Position numbers and translations under genes: made by a program. Below are positions 17,108 to 24,705 of a DNA stretch of 64,000 bases, piece after piece. This DNA is from Chordibacter sp038110535 (lineage in GTDB: Bacteria > Verrucomicrobiota > Verrucomicrobiia > Opitutales > Seribacteraceae), in the NCBI GenBank assembly GCA_038110535.1, contig JAYNJW010000008.1, positions 1 to 64,000 on the forward strand, written 5' to 3'. The notes under the pieces were generated by a model that saw only the letters and a list, made by a program, of their open reading frames with translations, was not told the origin of the DNA and made no database searches. Position 1 is the first letter of the stretch. Each line of letters starts with the position of its first letter.

Positions 17108-17713
17108 TTATGAGGAAACAAGATTATGATTGCGTATGTAGGAAGCTACTTCGCGAGGAATGGAGGCACCAGGCAGACGATTGCATCTGAGCTGCGCACG
17201 GATTTCAGAGGAAGAAAGATGGATCAGTGAATTATCCATAAAAGAAAAACGAAGGTTCTGAATGCCAGGTTTGCGCAGGTGGCTGCTCTGTCTGGCGAAG
17301 ACCAGAAAGTGTACCAAAGTGGCGAGCAGATCCACCTTTTTCCATTCCGCCAATCGGGAGAACTGATCATCTCCAAGAATAAAAAAAAGTTCATGGTCGG
17401 GGAACTGGGATCTGACCTCCTCAATGGTCTCATAGGAGTATCGCGTCTTGGCGTGTTTAATTTCAGCATCGTAGGCCTCCATATGAGAATGGTCCTGGCA
17501 AATTTTCTTAACCATAGAAAGCCGGTCCAAGGCAGAAAAAAAAGCTGGTTCAGTACGTAAGGGGGCCTGATGTGCCGGACAGAAAAGAAGCTTATCCAGC
17601 TGGGCTTTTTCAATGGCAATCTTGGCAATTTGCAGATGTCCATTGTGGGGAGGATCAAAAGTACCCCCAAAAAAGCCGAGTCGTGGTGTTCGAGGATTCA
17701 GCAATTTTCCCAT
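17108..17713 (-). CDS. nadD: Nicotinate-nucleotide adenylyltransferase NadD
   Basis: Transfers AMP from ATP to nicotinate mononucleotide in NAD synthesis. The nucleotidyltransferase signature GFFGGTFDPPHNGHLQIA is near the N-terminus; later LGDDQFSRLAEWK and the C-terminal ISSTEIR-type motif (here LSSSEIRAQL) with REVASYIRNH complete the family pattern. The frame is open further upstream to 17806, overlapping the diadenylate cyclase gene by about 85 bases; ATG 17713 gives MGKLLNPRTPRLGFFGG, 201 residues, the normal length, and lies seven bases after the upstream stop. Followed by rsfS. Confidence 0.94.
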   Translation of the reverse strand: MGKLLNPRTPRLGFFGGTFDPPHNGHLQIAKIAIEKAQLDKLLFCPAHQAPLRTEPAFFSALDRLSMVKKICQDHSHMEAYDAEIKHAKTRYSYETIEEVRSQFPDHELFFILGDDQFSRLAEWKKVDLLATLVHFLVFARQSSHLRKPGIQNLRFSFMDNSLIHLSSSEIRAQLRCNRLPGASIPREVASYIRNHNLVSS

Positions 17714-17720
17714 GTAAGCC

Positions 17721-19076
17721 TCAAAAGGCACGACCGGCGGACTTTTCAAACAAGGTAAACATCCTGCCTTTTCTGAAATAAGTGACCTGGCCGGAAGAGG
17801 ATACAACCAACGCTATTGAATTGGTTGCATGGGAGATGGCCGCAGCGGCTACATGTCTCGTTCCCAGTCCTCCTGGCAGGACAATGTTGTCCGCTTTTGC
17901 CTGAATTAAACTCCCTGCGGTTTCCACCACACCATTTCCCCGGACGATGAAAGCACCATCAATCAAAGCCAGCTCTTTGATGGTTTCATCCATGAATGGA
18001 TTGAGAATATTTCGATCTTCTTCCTCATAGCCATGAAAGGGGTTAAGAATGAGTTGCTTGGATCGTTTGTATACCTCCTCATGGTCACCCAGAATAAACA
18101 TGGCACCGATGGACTTCCCTTCGCGGCCGGTCAGGGCGAGATCGGTGGCAATTGCAGTAAGCCGTTCCAATGCCTCCGCAGAGACTCCGCTCGGGAGCAT
18201 GTCTTCTTCGTGTCCGATAACAGACTCAAATTCCTCATCCACATCGACGACCAGAACGGTGTCGAGCTGTCCACTCTGGGGGATACCGCCGATACAACAT
18301 ACGCGGTCTTTGAAGCCAAATATTTGGCGGGTCAGGCCAAGAAGTATAGCAGCCCTGAGCTGGGATAGTCTCGAATTAGAAACTGCACGAACGGCCAGTG
18401 CTGCGTGGGCCCGGTGATGATCGAGTTCATGCTCGGACACGCCCTCTCCGGCTAGCACTACCCGGAAGCCCGGAAAGGTCATGCGGGGAGCCAGGGATGC
18501 GGGGAATGCATCCGTGAACACTAAAATGGTCGAGCAATCTGCAGCTTTGGCAATTTTTGCGGCTTCATCAGTGAGCAATTTATTAAATTTAGTACGCCTT
18601 CGGGCAGGCCTTTCATCGGTTCCCGCAAAGGCGTGCCGCACCACAGTCTTAAAGTCGGACAAATCACGGGCCATCCAAAGATGGTCCATTACGGATTTGT
18701 CCTGAAAGGTACGGGCAAGGGTGGCGAGGAAAGACAGGTAATTCTTGGCGTTCTCGTTGGCGAGAAGGAGGAAAACATACCTGATCTCATCGTAACTTCC
18801 CTGACCGCTAAAGGATAGACCAGTGGGACAGCGACCAATGGCCAACGCAAATGGTCTTTTCATTTTTACGCGGGCATGGGGCAGGGCGACACCTTCACCC
18901 AAATAGCTGGTGATGGCATGTTCCCGGGTGATTAATTCATCCAGGACTTTCTTGCGGGTACGGGGAGAAGGGAGCAGGGCTTTGAAGGTTCCAAGTAATT
19001 CGGAGTAAGCGGCATTCAGATCCTGATGAGACAGGTCAATCACTCTGCTAGACGAAATGTAGCGATCTATTCGCAT
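17721..19076 (-). CDS. PTS EIIA domain fused to a diadenylate cyclase (DAC) domain
   Basis: A 451-residue fusion. Residues 1-150 are a fructose/nitrogen-type PTS EIIA domain with the phosphorylatable His67 in GVALPHARV. Residues about 163-300 look like an alpha/beta domain (KIAKAADCSTILVFTDAF) reminiscent of the pyruvate-kinase C-terminal-like domain that precedes some cyclase domains. Residues about 330-440 are a DisA_N/DAC domain with the catalytic DGAF (373-376) and GTRHVAA (405-411), corresponding to the DGA and RHR motifs; the third RHR position is Val. DAC domains make c-di-AMP from two ATP. There are no membrane segments, unlike CdaA. I infer that sugar/PEP phosphorylation state may tune c-di-AMP synthesis. 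Downstream are nadD and rsfS; upstream is nuoA. Confidence 0.85.
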   Translation of the reverse strand: MRIDRYISSSRVIDLSHQDLNAAYSELLGTFKALLPSPRTRKKVLDELITREHAITSYLGEGVALPHARVKMKRPFALAIGRCPTGLSFSGQGSYDEIRYVFLLLANENAKNYLSFLATLARTFQDKSVMDHLWMARDLSDFKTVVRHAFAGTDERPARRRTKFNKLLTDEAAKIAKAADCSTILVFTDAFPASLAPRMTFPGFRVVLAGEGVSEHELDHHRAHAALAVRAVSNSRLSQLRAAILLGLTRQIFGFKDRVCCIGGIPQSGQLDTVLVVDVDEEFESVIGHEEDMLPSGVSAEALERLTAIATDLALTGREGKSIGAMFILGDHEEVYKRSKQLILNPFHGYEEEDRNILNPFMDETIKELALIDGAFIVRGNGVVETAGSLIQAKADNIVLPGGLGTRHVAAAAISHATNSIALVVSSSGQVTYFRKGRMFTLFEKSAGRAF

Positions 19077-19141
19077 GACTCAGCGGGAGGGAATGAATTT
19101 TCGCAGGGAATGAATTCCCAACTTGAAGGATTGCGAAAATC

Positions 19142-19516
19142 TTACTTTTCCCACTCCAACGCTCCGCTCTTTAATTCGTAGATCAGCCCGACTACGAGCA
19201 CAAAGGTGAAAAAAAGCATGGGCCCGAGCAAGGAAACTCCGGCAAAGGAAAGCTCCCGATGGGTAAGAACCCAAGGGATCAGAAAGACCACATCGATATC
19301 AAAAAGAATAAATAACATCGCGGTTACATAGAATTTCACGGAATATCGTGAACTTCCCCCAACCTCAGAGGATAACCCGCATTCATAAGGGGAATCCTTG
19401 ATCTTGCCTCGGGTGGCTCTTTGCCCGAAAAGATGGCTGGCCACCAAGATACCAACTCCGATCCCAACCGCGAGCACGATTTGGATAAGCACGGGCAGAA
19501 AATCGGGTAAAGTCAT
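19142..19516 (-). CDS. nuoA: NADH-quinone oxidoreductase subunit A
   Basis: A 124-residue membrane subunit of respiratory complex I with three helices (about residues 6-28, 62-84, 90-113). Diagnostic features are the segment SPYECGL with the conserved Cys of the quinone-site loop, and RYSVKFYVTAMLFILFDIDVVFL with its conserved acidic residues. Normal length. It is solitary: no nuoB or other nuo gene lies on either side, so the rest of complex I must be encoded elsewhere. It is the first gene of the minus-strand run leading to the cyclase fusion gene 65 bases downstream, and diverges from gspG. Confidence 0.95.
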   Translation of the reverse strand: MTLPDFLPVLIQIVLAVGIGVGILVASHLFGQRATRGKIKDSPYECGLSSEVGGSSRYSVKFYVTAMLFILFDIDVVFLIPWVLTHRELSFAGVSLLGPMLFFTFVLVVGLIYELKSGALEWEK

Positions 19517-19632
19517 ATGAAACTCATTATGGGTAAGCTCTTATTAAGCAAGAATAAAGGATATTTCATGACCAAAGAATTCCAAGTTCTCGGTGCTTGC
19601 CAATCCTAGTGCCACCCATGTAGGATTTTGGA

Positions 19633-20067
19633 ATGATTACATTGACCGATCTTCGTAGAAATAAGTATTCCAAACAATCACGGGTCCGAGGTTTTACTCT
19701 GGTGGAAATCTTAATTGTTCTTGCACTAATCGGAATCGTTGCAGGTTTGGCGATGTCAAACCTTGGAGAAATCTTCGGAGGGGGAAAGGTCAAGGCCGCA
19801 CAGACTTGGGTGAATAGCACGGGAGAAGCCTATGTGAACAGCTACCTTGCCATGGTTGGAGATTATCCCAAAAGCCTTGCCGATCTGAAAAATCCGCCCA
19901 ATGGTGTGCCTCCATTTGTTAAGCGGGCTTCCGATTTAAAGGATCCATGGGGTAAAGATTATGTTTATCAGTATCCAGGGGCAAGAAACACGGGAAGCTT
20001 TGATTTGTCGACCACGGCACCAGACGGTACGGTTTTAGGAAACTGGGACGACGCCACTGGCAATTGA
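19633..20067 (+). CDS. gspG: Type II secretion major pseudopilin GspG
   Basis: A 144-residue pseudopilin. The prepilin cleavage site is G-FTLVE (residues 20-25) after a 20-residue basic leader, followed by the hydrophobic assembly helix with the conserved Glu at mature position 5. The C-terminal DPWGKDYVYQYPG with a Ser/Asp-rich tail is the GspG calcium-binding region. It polymerises into the periplasmic pseudopilus that pushes substrates through the secretin. First gene of an eleven-gene operon; divergent from nuoA with 116 bases between them. Confidence 0.95.
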   Translation: MITLTDLRRNKYSKQSRVRGFTLVEILIVLALIGIVAGLAMSNLGEIFGGGKVKAAQTWVNSTGEAYVNSYLAMVGDYPKSLADLKNPPNGVPPFVKRASDLKDPWGKDYVYQYPGARNTGSFDLSTTAPDGTVLGNWDDATGN

Positions 20068-20068
20068 T

Positions 20069-20596
20069 TTGATTAAAAGGGGAAGGATCCAGCGATTCGA
20101 TGGGTTTACCCTCATCGAAGTGTTATTGGTTCTTGCACTGGTGGGGGTTTTGGTAGGTTTGGTAGCTGGTAATGTAGGTGCATTTATTCGGGGTGCCCAG
20201 TTCGAACCCCCTAGTCGAGTTTTGAAAAAAGCCATTCTTGATGCAATTTACGAAGCATCGGAAAGTAAGGAACTGATCCATCTCACTTATATCCAAGAAA
20301 CGGCAACTTTTAGTGTATCTAGTAAGCATGGTACTGAAATAAATTCACACCAAATATTTAAAGGCACGAGGGAGGACAATTACGAGTTGCCTGAAATTAT
20401 TTTTAAGGCGATTGGACCACAATCCGGGCCCGATGGAGATTCAACTATTTATGATGAGGATGAATTAGTCCAAGCCAGAATATCATTTCACTATGGAAGT
20501 AGTGTGCCCTTTTCTGCTGAAATCCGATTCATGGACGAAACGGAGGAGTTGCAATTCGATCCATTTTCCGGATTTGTTATAAAGCGACAAGAGTGA
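20069..20596 (+). CDS. gspH: Type II secretion minor pseudopilin, GspH-like
   Basis: A 175-residue protein starting at TTG 20069, directly after the gspG stop. The prepilin motif is DGFTLIEVLLVLALVG, with cleavage after Gly and Glu at mature position 5. The rest is soluble, beta-rich and not closely recognisable. By position between GspG and GspI and by size it should be GspH, a minor pseudopilin of the tip complex. Its stop overlaps the gspI start. Confidence 0.8.
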   Translation: MIKRGRIQRFDGFTLIEVLLVLALVGVLVGLVAGNVGAFIRGAQFEPPSRVLKKAILDAIYEASESKELIHLTYIQETATFSVSSKHGTEINSHQIFKGTREDNYELPEIIFKAIGPQSGPDGDSTIYDEDELVQARISFHYGSSVPFSAEIRFMDETEELQFDPFSGFVIKRQE

Positions 20597-21102
20597 ATAA
20601 AAACTGGCACTGTTCTGAAAATAGCTTCATTCGAGGCTTTATGCTGATCGAGGTACTTATTGCCTTGGCCCTCTTTGCTTTGTCTGCGGTTATACTAGTA
20701 GATGGTGCTTTTGTAACCTCAAGAGTTGCTATGCAAATGAAAGATACCCGGGAATTAGAGCAAGATTTGATATGGGTTAGGAGTGAGGTATTGAAAATTG
20801 CAGATTATGAAAAATTTTCGGATGGTGGAGATTTAGAAACTTTGTCTATGGGAATGGTCTCGTGGACAGCTGTTGTCGAGATGACGGAAGTTTTGGACCT
20901 TTTTAAAGTTGTTCTTCGTTTAGAATATGATGGAAACGACGATTATGGAATTGAGCCGGGCGAGCGTGAGTCGGCCATGTATTTGTGCCGACCAACTTGG
21001 GGAAGTCACCCCGATTTTTCCTCAGAGCGTTTGGGATTAATCGAAGAAAAGCGAAGAAAAATTCAAGAGCATCAAGATCAGAGAAAGCAAGCTAAATTAT
21101 GA
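20593..21102 (+). CDS. gspI: Type II secretion minor pseudopilin, GspI-like
   Basis: A 169-residue pseudopilin starting at GTG 20593, overlapping the gspH stop (GTGA). The motif RGFMLIEVLIALALFALSAV matches GspI, with Met at position 2 of the mature protein in place of the usual Thr. A soluble domain follows and then a charged, Lys/Gln-rich C-terminal tail that is longer than in typical GspI (about 120 residues). It should sit in the GspI-J-K tip complex. Confidence 0.8.
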   Translation: MNKNWHCSENSFIRGFMLIEVLIALALFALSAVILVDGAFVTSRVAMQMKDTRELEQDLIWVRSEVLKIADYEKFSDGGDLETLSMGMVSWTAVVEMTEVLDLFKVVLRLEYDGNDDYGIEPGERESAMYLCRPTWGSHPDFSSERLGLIEEKRRKIQEHQDQRKQAKL

Positions 21103-21812
21103 AGCTTTTGAGGGGGTTCTCTTTAATTGAAGTTTTACTTGCACTTGCATTGGGGGGGATCCTTCTGATTGCAGCAAGTTCACTTCTGGTAACCATTTCT
21201 CAGGCATGGGCAAATCGTCCTGCAACTCGAGATGCGTTCGATGCTCATGTTAATGGTATTGCTCATTTTTTGACTGCAGTATTTGAAGAAGCGACTTACC
21301 CGAATGAAAACTCCCAAAATGTTGGGGGGGTTGAACTGCAAAGGCCCGTTGGTTTTTCAGATAGGGAAGATCCAATGATAAAGTTTTTTTTACCAGAGGC
21401 CCCACCTTTTTTTTATTGGCCTTACGGACCCGCAAATCGGGTTCACTCGTATCTATTTTTTGAGGAAGCTGAGGGTTTATTTTTTTTATGGTATTCTGAG
21501 CTTCAAGAGCTGGAAAAGAGCGAAAATGGCGAGATGCAACTAGTCGATGAAGGACAACTATTTAGAACTCAAATTAGTACCTATTTGGATGAGGTGTATT
21601 ACTGTTATTTCGGAGATGAGGATGACAGTCTCGATGATCAAAAAAGTTGGAACATACTTACTGATCTTGAAGAAAATGTGGAAACAGGCCAATTCAGAGT
21701 CCCAGATTTTATAAAAATGGTTTTTCGATGGGAGGAGCAAGATCTGGAACGGACAATTACATTGGCAATAAAAAAACCTGCTCCAAGCGGAATCGAGGAA
21801 GAACCAAGATGA
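21099..21812 (+). CDS. gspJ: Type II secretion minor pseudopilin, GspJ-like
   Basis: A 237-residue pseudopilin with the motif RGFSLIEVLLALALGGILL directly at the N-terminus after a four-residue leader. GspJ proteins are the larger minor pseudopilins of about 200-240 residues. The C-terminal VFRWEEQDLERTITLAIKKP fits the last strand of a GspJ fold. The DNA is notably rich in T-runs (for example around 21385-21415 and 21478-21488). ATGA overlaps join it to gspI upstream and gspK downstream. Confidence 0.82.
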   Translation: MKLLRGFSLIEVLLALALGGILLIAASSLLVTISQAWANRPATRDAFDAHVNGIAHFLTAVFEEATYPNENSQNVGGVELQRPVGFSDREDPMIKFFLPEAPPFFYWPYGPANRVHSYLFFEEAEGLFFLWYSELQELEKSENGEMQLVDEGQLFRTQISTYLDEVYYCYFGDEDDSLDDQKSWNILTDLEENVETGQFRVPDFIKMVFRWEEQDLERTITLAIKKPAPSGIEEEPR

Positions 21813-22849
21813 AAACGATGAGTAAGGTTAAAAAAAGGGGTGCAATACTCGTATTTGTCTTAGGACTGGTCGTACTTTTGGGAACTTTGTGCCTGCGCCT
21901 AATGAAGGAAACGGTTCAGGAGCTTCGTCATTTTAGTCAATTTCACAAGAGGGATGATTTGCGCTTACATGCCTATTCCTTGCTAGATATTACTGTTGGT
22001 GTGCTGAATGAATTTCGCACCTTAGACGGTAATGTATTAAAAACGGGGAGTGGGTGGGAGAATCCTATTGCATGGAGTGGTTTGCCAACACTTGACCCAA
22101 AAGTGGAGTGGTCGGTATCCCTTAAAGGCGAGTCGGGAAAGCTACCTTTGTTCTCAACAGAGCCGAAAATATTGAAAGAGATCTTTGCGATCATGCATGC
22201 TGGTGGCAGGGGATTAGTAAATGAGGATGAAGGCCAGTCCTTTTATGATGCATGGATGGACTGGCAAGATGAGGATCAAAATGAGAGAGAGGAAGGAGCA
22301 GAAGATGCCTATTATGAGAGCATGAATCCTCCTTACTATACTGCTGGAAAAAAGGTAAAAAGTTTTAAAGAGTTTCGCATGATCAAAGGATTTGGTTACG
22401 ATCCAAACAATCCATATGAAAGTGGCTTGTTTTTTGATGAATTCGGTAACGAAACTGAAAACATGAGAAATTTTCGATCATCCTTTTCTTTTTATCATGA
22501 AGGAAAAGTCAATATTTGTGAATCATCACCTTTTCTTCTTGGTTATATTTGCGATGATGATGAGTCTCTAATGCAAGAGGTAAGTGAATGGACTCCAGGT
22601 GATGGGCAAAACTTTCCGGCGATCGATAGTACCATTCCATTTACCAAAGGAATAAGTGAGACTTTTTTGATTGAGATACTTGTAAGAAAGGGGCGAGCAA
22701 AATTTAAACTGCATGCTGCTGTAACTTTTGCAAAAGAGCCGAATCAATCCAAAGCGAACAACTTAAAAACTCGGAAGAAGCGTAATGAGCAGTTAAAATA
22801 TCCAGTGAGTGTTCTTAGGTTGCGTGAAAATGAGAATTTGATCGACTAG
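21809..22849 (+). CDS. gspK: Type II secretion minor pseudopilin GspK
   Basis: A 346-residue protein when started at ATG 21809, which overlaps the gspJ stop as ATGA; the longer frame to 21728 is a read-back inside gspJ. The N-terminal helix KKRGAILVFVLGLVVLLGTL lacks the Glu at mature position 5, as is usual for GspK, which caps the pseudopilus tip. The region SFKEFRMIKGFGYDPNN is the helix-hairpin-helix/SAM-like module typical of GspK. Length and order (I-J-K) agree with the family. Confidence 0.88.
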   Translation: MKTMSKVKKRGAILVFVLGLVVLLGTLCLRLMKETVQELRHFSQFHKRDDLRLHAYSLLDITVGVLNEFRTLDGNVLKTGSGWENPIAWSGLPTLDPKVEWSVSLKGESGKLPLFSTEPKILKEIFAIMHAGGRGLVNEDEGQSFYDAWMDWQDEDQNEREEGAEDAYYESMNPPYYTAGKKVKSFKEFRMIKGFGYDPNNPYESGLFFDEFGNETENMRNFRSSFSFYHEGKVNICESSPFLLGYICDDDESLMQEVSEWTPGDGQNFPAIDSTIPFTKGISETFLIEILVRKGRAKFKLHAAVTFAKEPNQSKANNLKTRKKRNEQLKYPVSVLRLRENENLID

Positions 22850-22879
22850 GATGAGACCAAAAATTACTTTTATCTATTG

Positions 22880-24160
22880 ATGTCGGATGAGCAAGAGAGC
22901 GTCTCCGGTCTTCCAATGGGAGAACTGCGTGAAATTACCCTCCGAATTCCAGGAGAGTGTTTCTTTTGCGAAACGATAACTCTGCCAAACAACCCGATTG
23001 AAGAAAAGAAAACAGGGGAGAAAGTTTCCCCATGGGACGAATATCTTTCCGGGGTCTTGAACCAGACGGGCTTCTCCCCCTATCCGGTTGAACAATTGGC
23101 ATGGGGTTATCATTTGTGCAATCATACCAACCGGGCGTTTTTATTTGCCACCCCGTTGGGAAAGTTGCGCCAAATGGGTTGGCAGAACCTTGAATTGTTC
23201 CGGCGGGTGTTCCCCTCCTTTATCAGCCTACTCGGCAAGAGTTATGAAACCCCAACAGCGATTTTTTTGCTGGTTGAGGAATCTTTAACCCTTGCCTGCT
23301 TTGGCTCTGATTCATCTGTTCCTGATTTTCTCTACACCCGCTCAGTCGAATTGGAGGAGGCCGATGGATTTGAAAAAGCAAAGTCCATGCTTCTTGGTTT
23401 GATCGATTTGTCTAAATACGAGCTTTGTCCGGATGTGCTGATCGCCCGTGAGGTTTACCGGCGGGAGGACAATTCATTTGAGTTTGAACACCAGTGGATG
23501 ATGGGGAAAGACCCCTCTCTTGAGCTTGAGCAAGATATCATTATGGATGCGGATATCCTTTGGCAGCATGATTTGAGAGCATTGGATTTCAAAATTTTGG
23601 AGAAAAAAAGGCGCAGGCAGGAGCGATCCCGTTGGAAAGCGATCAAGGCCAGTCTTGTTTTTGCAATCCTGATGATGCTTGGTGTGATTGGGCTGAAAGT
23701 GGGTGACCATCAGTTGGATAGCTTGAATCTTGATGAACAAAAAATGAGCGAGCAGGTCCCATTAGTTTTGGAATCGCAAAGGTTGTTGGAGAAATTGAAG
23801 CAAAATCAACTTGGTGGGATTGATCCATTTGGCACTATTGGCCGTGTTACCATTTACCGAGGGGGTGGCTTTGATAATCCTCATGTATGGTTTTCTAAAG
23901 CCCATTTTGAGACCCGTAACCATGTAAAGATCGAGGGGGAGGGCAGAAATGTTGAATCGATCAATAATTTTATCGAGCGGTTGGAAACGAACCAAGTCGC
24001 ATTAATTCGTAAGGACCGAACTGGTAACGATCTTCGATCAATTAAGAGCGGAGGAGGTTCCACATCGTTTGAGGTTGTGCTTGAAATGTTAGAAGAATTA
24101 ACGGTTGATTCCGAGGCAGGGCATTTAGGCCAAGATGGCAATGGGAGCCTAGAAAAATGA
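22880..24160 (+). CDS. gspL: Type II secretion inner-membrane protein, GspL/PilN-like
   Basis: A 426-residue protein starting at ATG 22880 (a TTG sits directly before it). Residues about 1-240 are cytoplasmic and weakly resemble the actin-like GspL/PilM fold. A basic stretch EKKRRRQERSRWK leads into a single transmembrane helix (about residues 258-275, SLVFAILMMLGVIGLKVG), followed by a periplasmic coiled coil and a ferredoxin-like domain (VKIEGEGRNVESINNFIERL), the GspL/PilN arrangement. It should recruit the GspE ATPase to the membrane. Identity with GspL is by architecture and operon position rather than by strong motifs. Confidence 0.75.
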   Translation: MSDEQESVSGLPMGELREITLRIPGECFFCETITLPNNPIEEKKTGEKVSPWDEYLSGVLNQTGFSPYPVEQLAWGYHLCNHTNRAFLFATPLGKLRQMGWQNLELFRRVFPSFISLLGKSYETPTAIFLLVEESLTLACFGSDSSVPDFLYTRSVELEEADGFEKAKSMLLGLIDLSKYELCPDVLIAREVYRREDNSFEFEHQWMMGKDPSLELEQDIIMDADILWQHDLRALDFKILEKKRRRQERSRWKAIKASLVFAILMMLGVIGLKVGDHQLDSLNLDEQKMSEQVPLVLESQRLLEKLKQNQLGGIDPFGTIGRVTIYRGGGFDNPHVWFSKAHFETRNHVKIEGEGRNVESINNFIERLETNQVALIRKDRTGNDLRSIKSGGGSTSFEVVLEMLEELTVDSEAGHLGQDGNGSLEK

Positions 24161-24705
24161 AATATTTAGAAAAGGTATTTTTTCGTATGCAGGACCGGGA
24201 GCAAAAGTTGCTTGTTGTTGCAATTATAGTGGTACTTGCAGTTGCTTGTTTGAAACTTTTTCAAAGTGGGATACAGAAGTTCAATTCTTGGCAGGAAATC
24301 GACCAACTAATGGAGAGTCATGAGATGATCCTTCGATTAAAGCCGGCGATTGATCAAGCCCTCGAGGAGCAGAAAATTGCCCAGCAAAATAAGAGCTATG
24401 ATAAAAAGAATTTGAGTAACCGGGTTTCTAGCCTGGCTGATCAGGTTTTTCCTGCGAGGGATTACCGCGAGCTCGATACTGAGGAGCGGGAAAGATATTC
24501 CCAGCATCGCGTACGTATTACTTTTAAACGCTCCAGTTACGAAGAGGTAAATGATTTTGCCGGCTTGATTCGGGGCGAGAGTCCATACATGTTTTTAAGT
24601 GAGGTGAAAATTGAACCTAACTATCCGCCCAAATCCAGACCTTACGAACCCACCACCTTTGACGCAGTCTTTGAGGTCAGTTCTGTCGAATTTATTAACC
24701 AATGA
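24157..24705 (+). CDS. gspM: Type II secretion inner-membrane protein, GspM/PilO-like
   Basis: A 182-residue bitopic protein: short cytoplasmic start, one transmembrane helix (about residues 20-38, LLVVAIIVVLAVACLKLF), a periplasmic helical stretch and a ferredoxin-like domain (RVRITFKRSSYEEVNDFAGLI). This is the GspM/PilO layout, which pairs with GspL/PilN in the inner-membrane platform. ATGA overlaps link it to gspL and gspD. Confidence 0.75.
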   Translation: MKYLEKVFFRMQDREQKLLVVAIIVVLAVACLKLFQSGIQKFNSWQEIDQLMESHEMILRLKPAIDQALEEQKIAQQNKSYDKKNLSNRVSSLADQVFPARDYRELDTEERERYSQHRVRITFKRSSYEEVNDFAGLIRGESPYMFLSEVKIEPNYPPKSRPYEPTTFDAVFEVSSVEFINQ

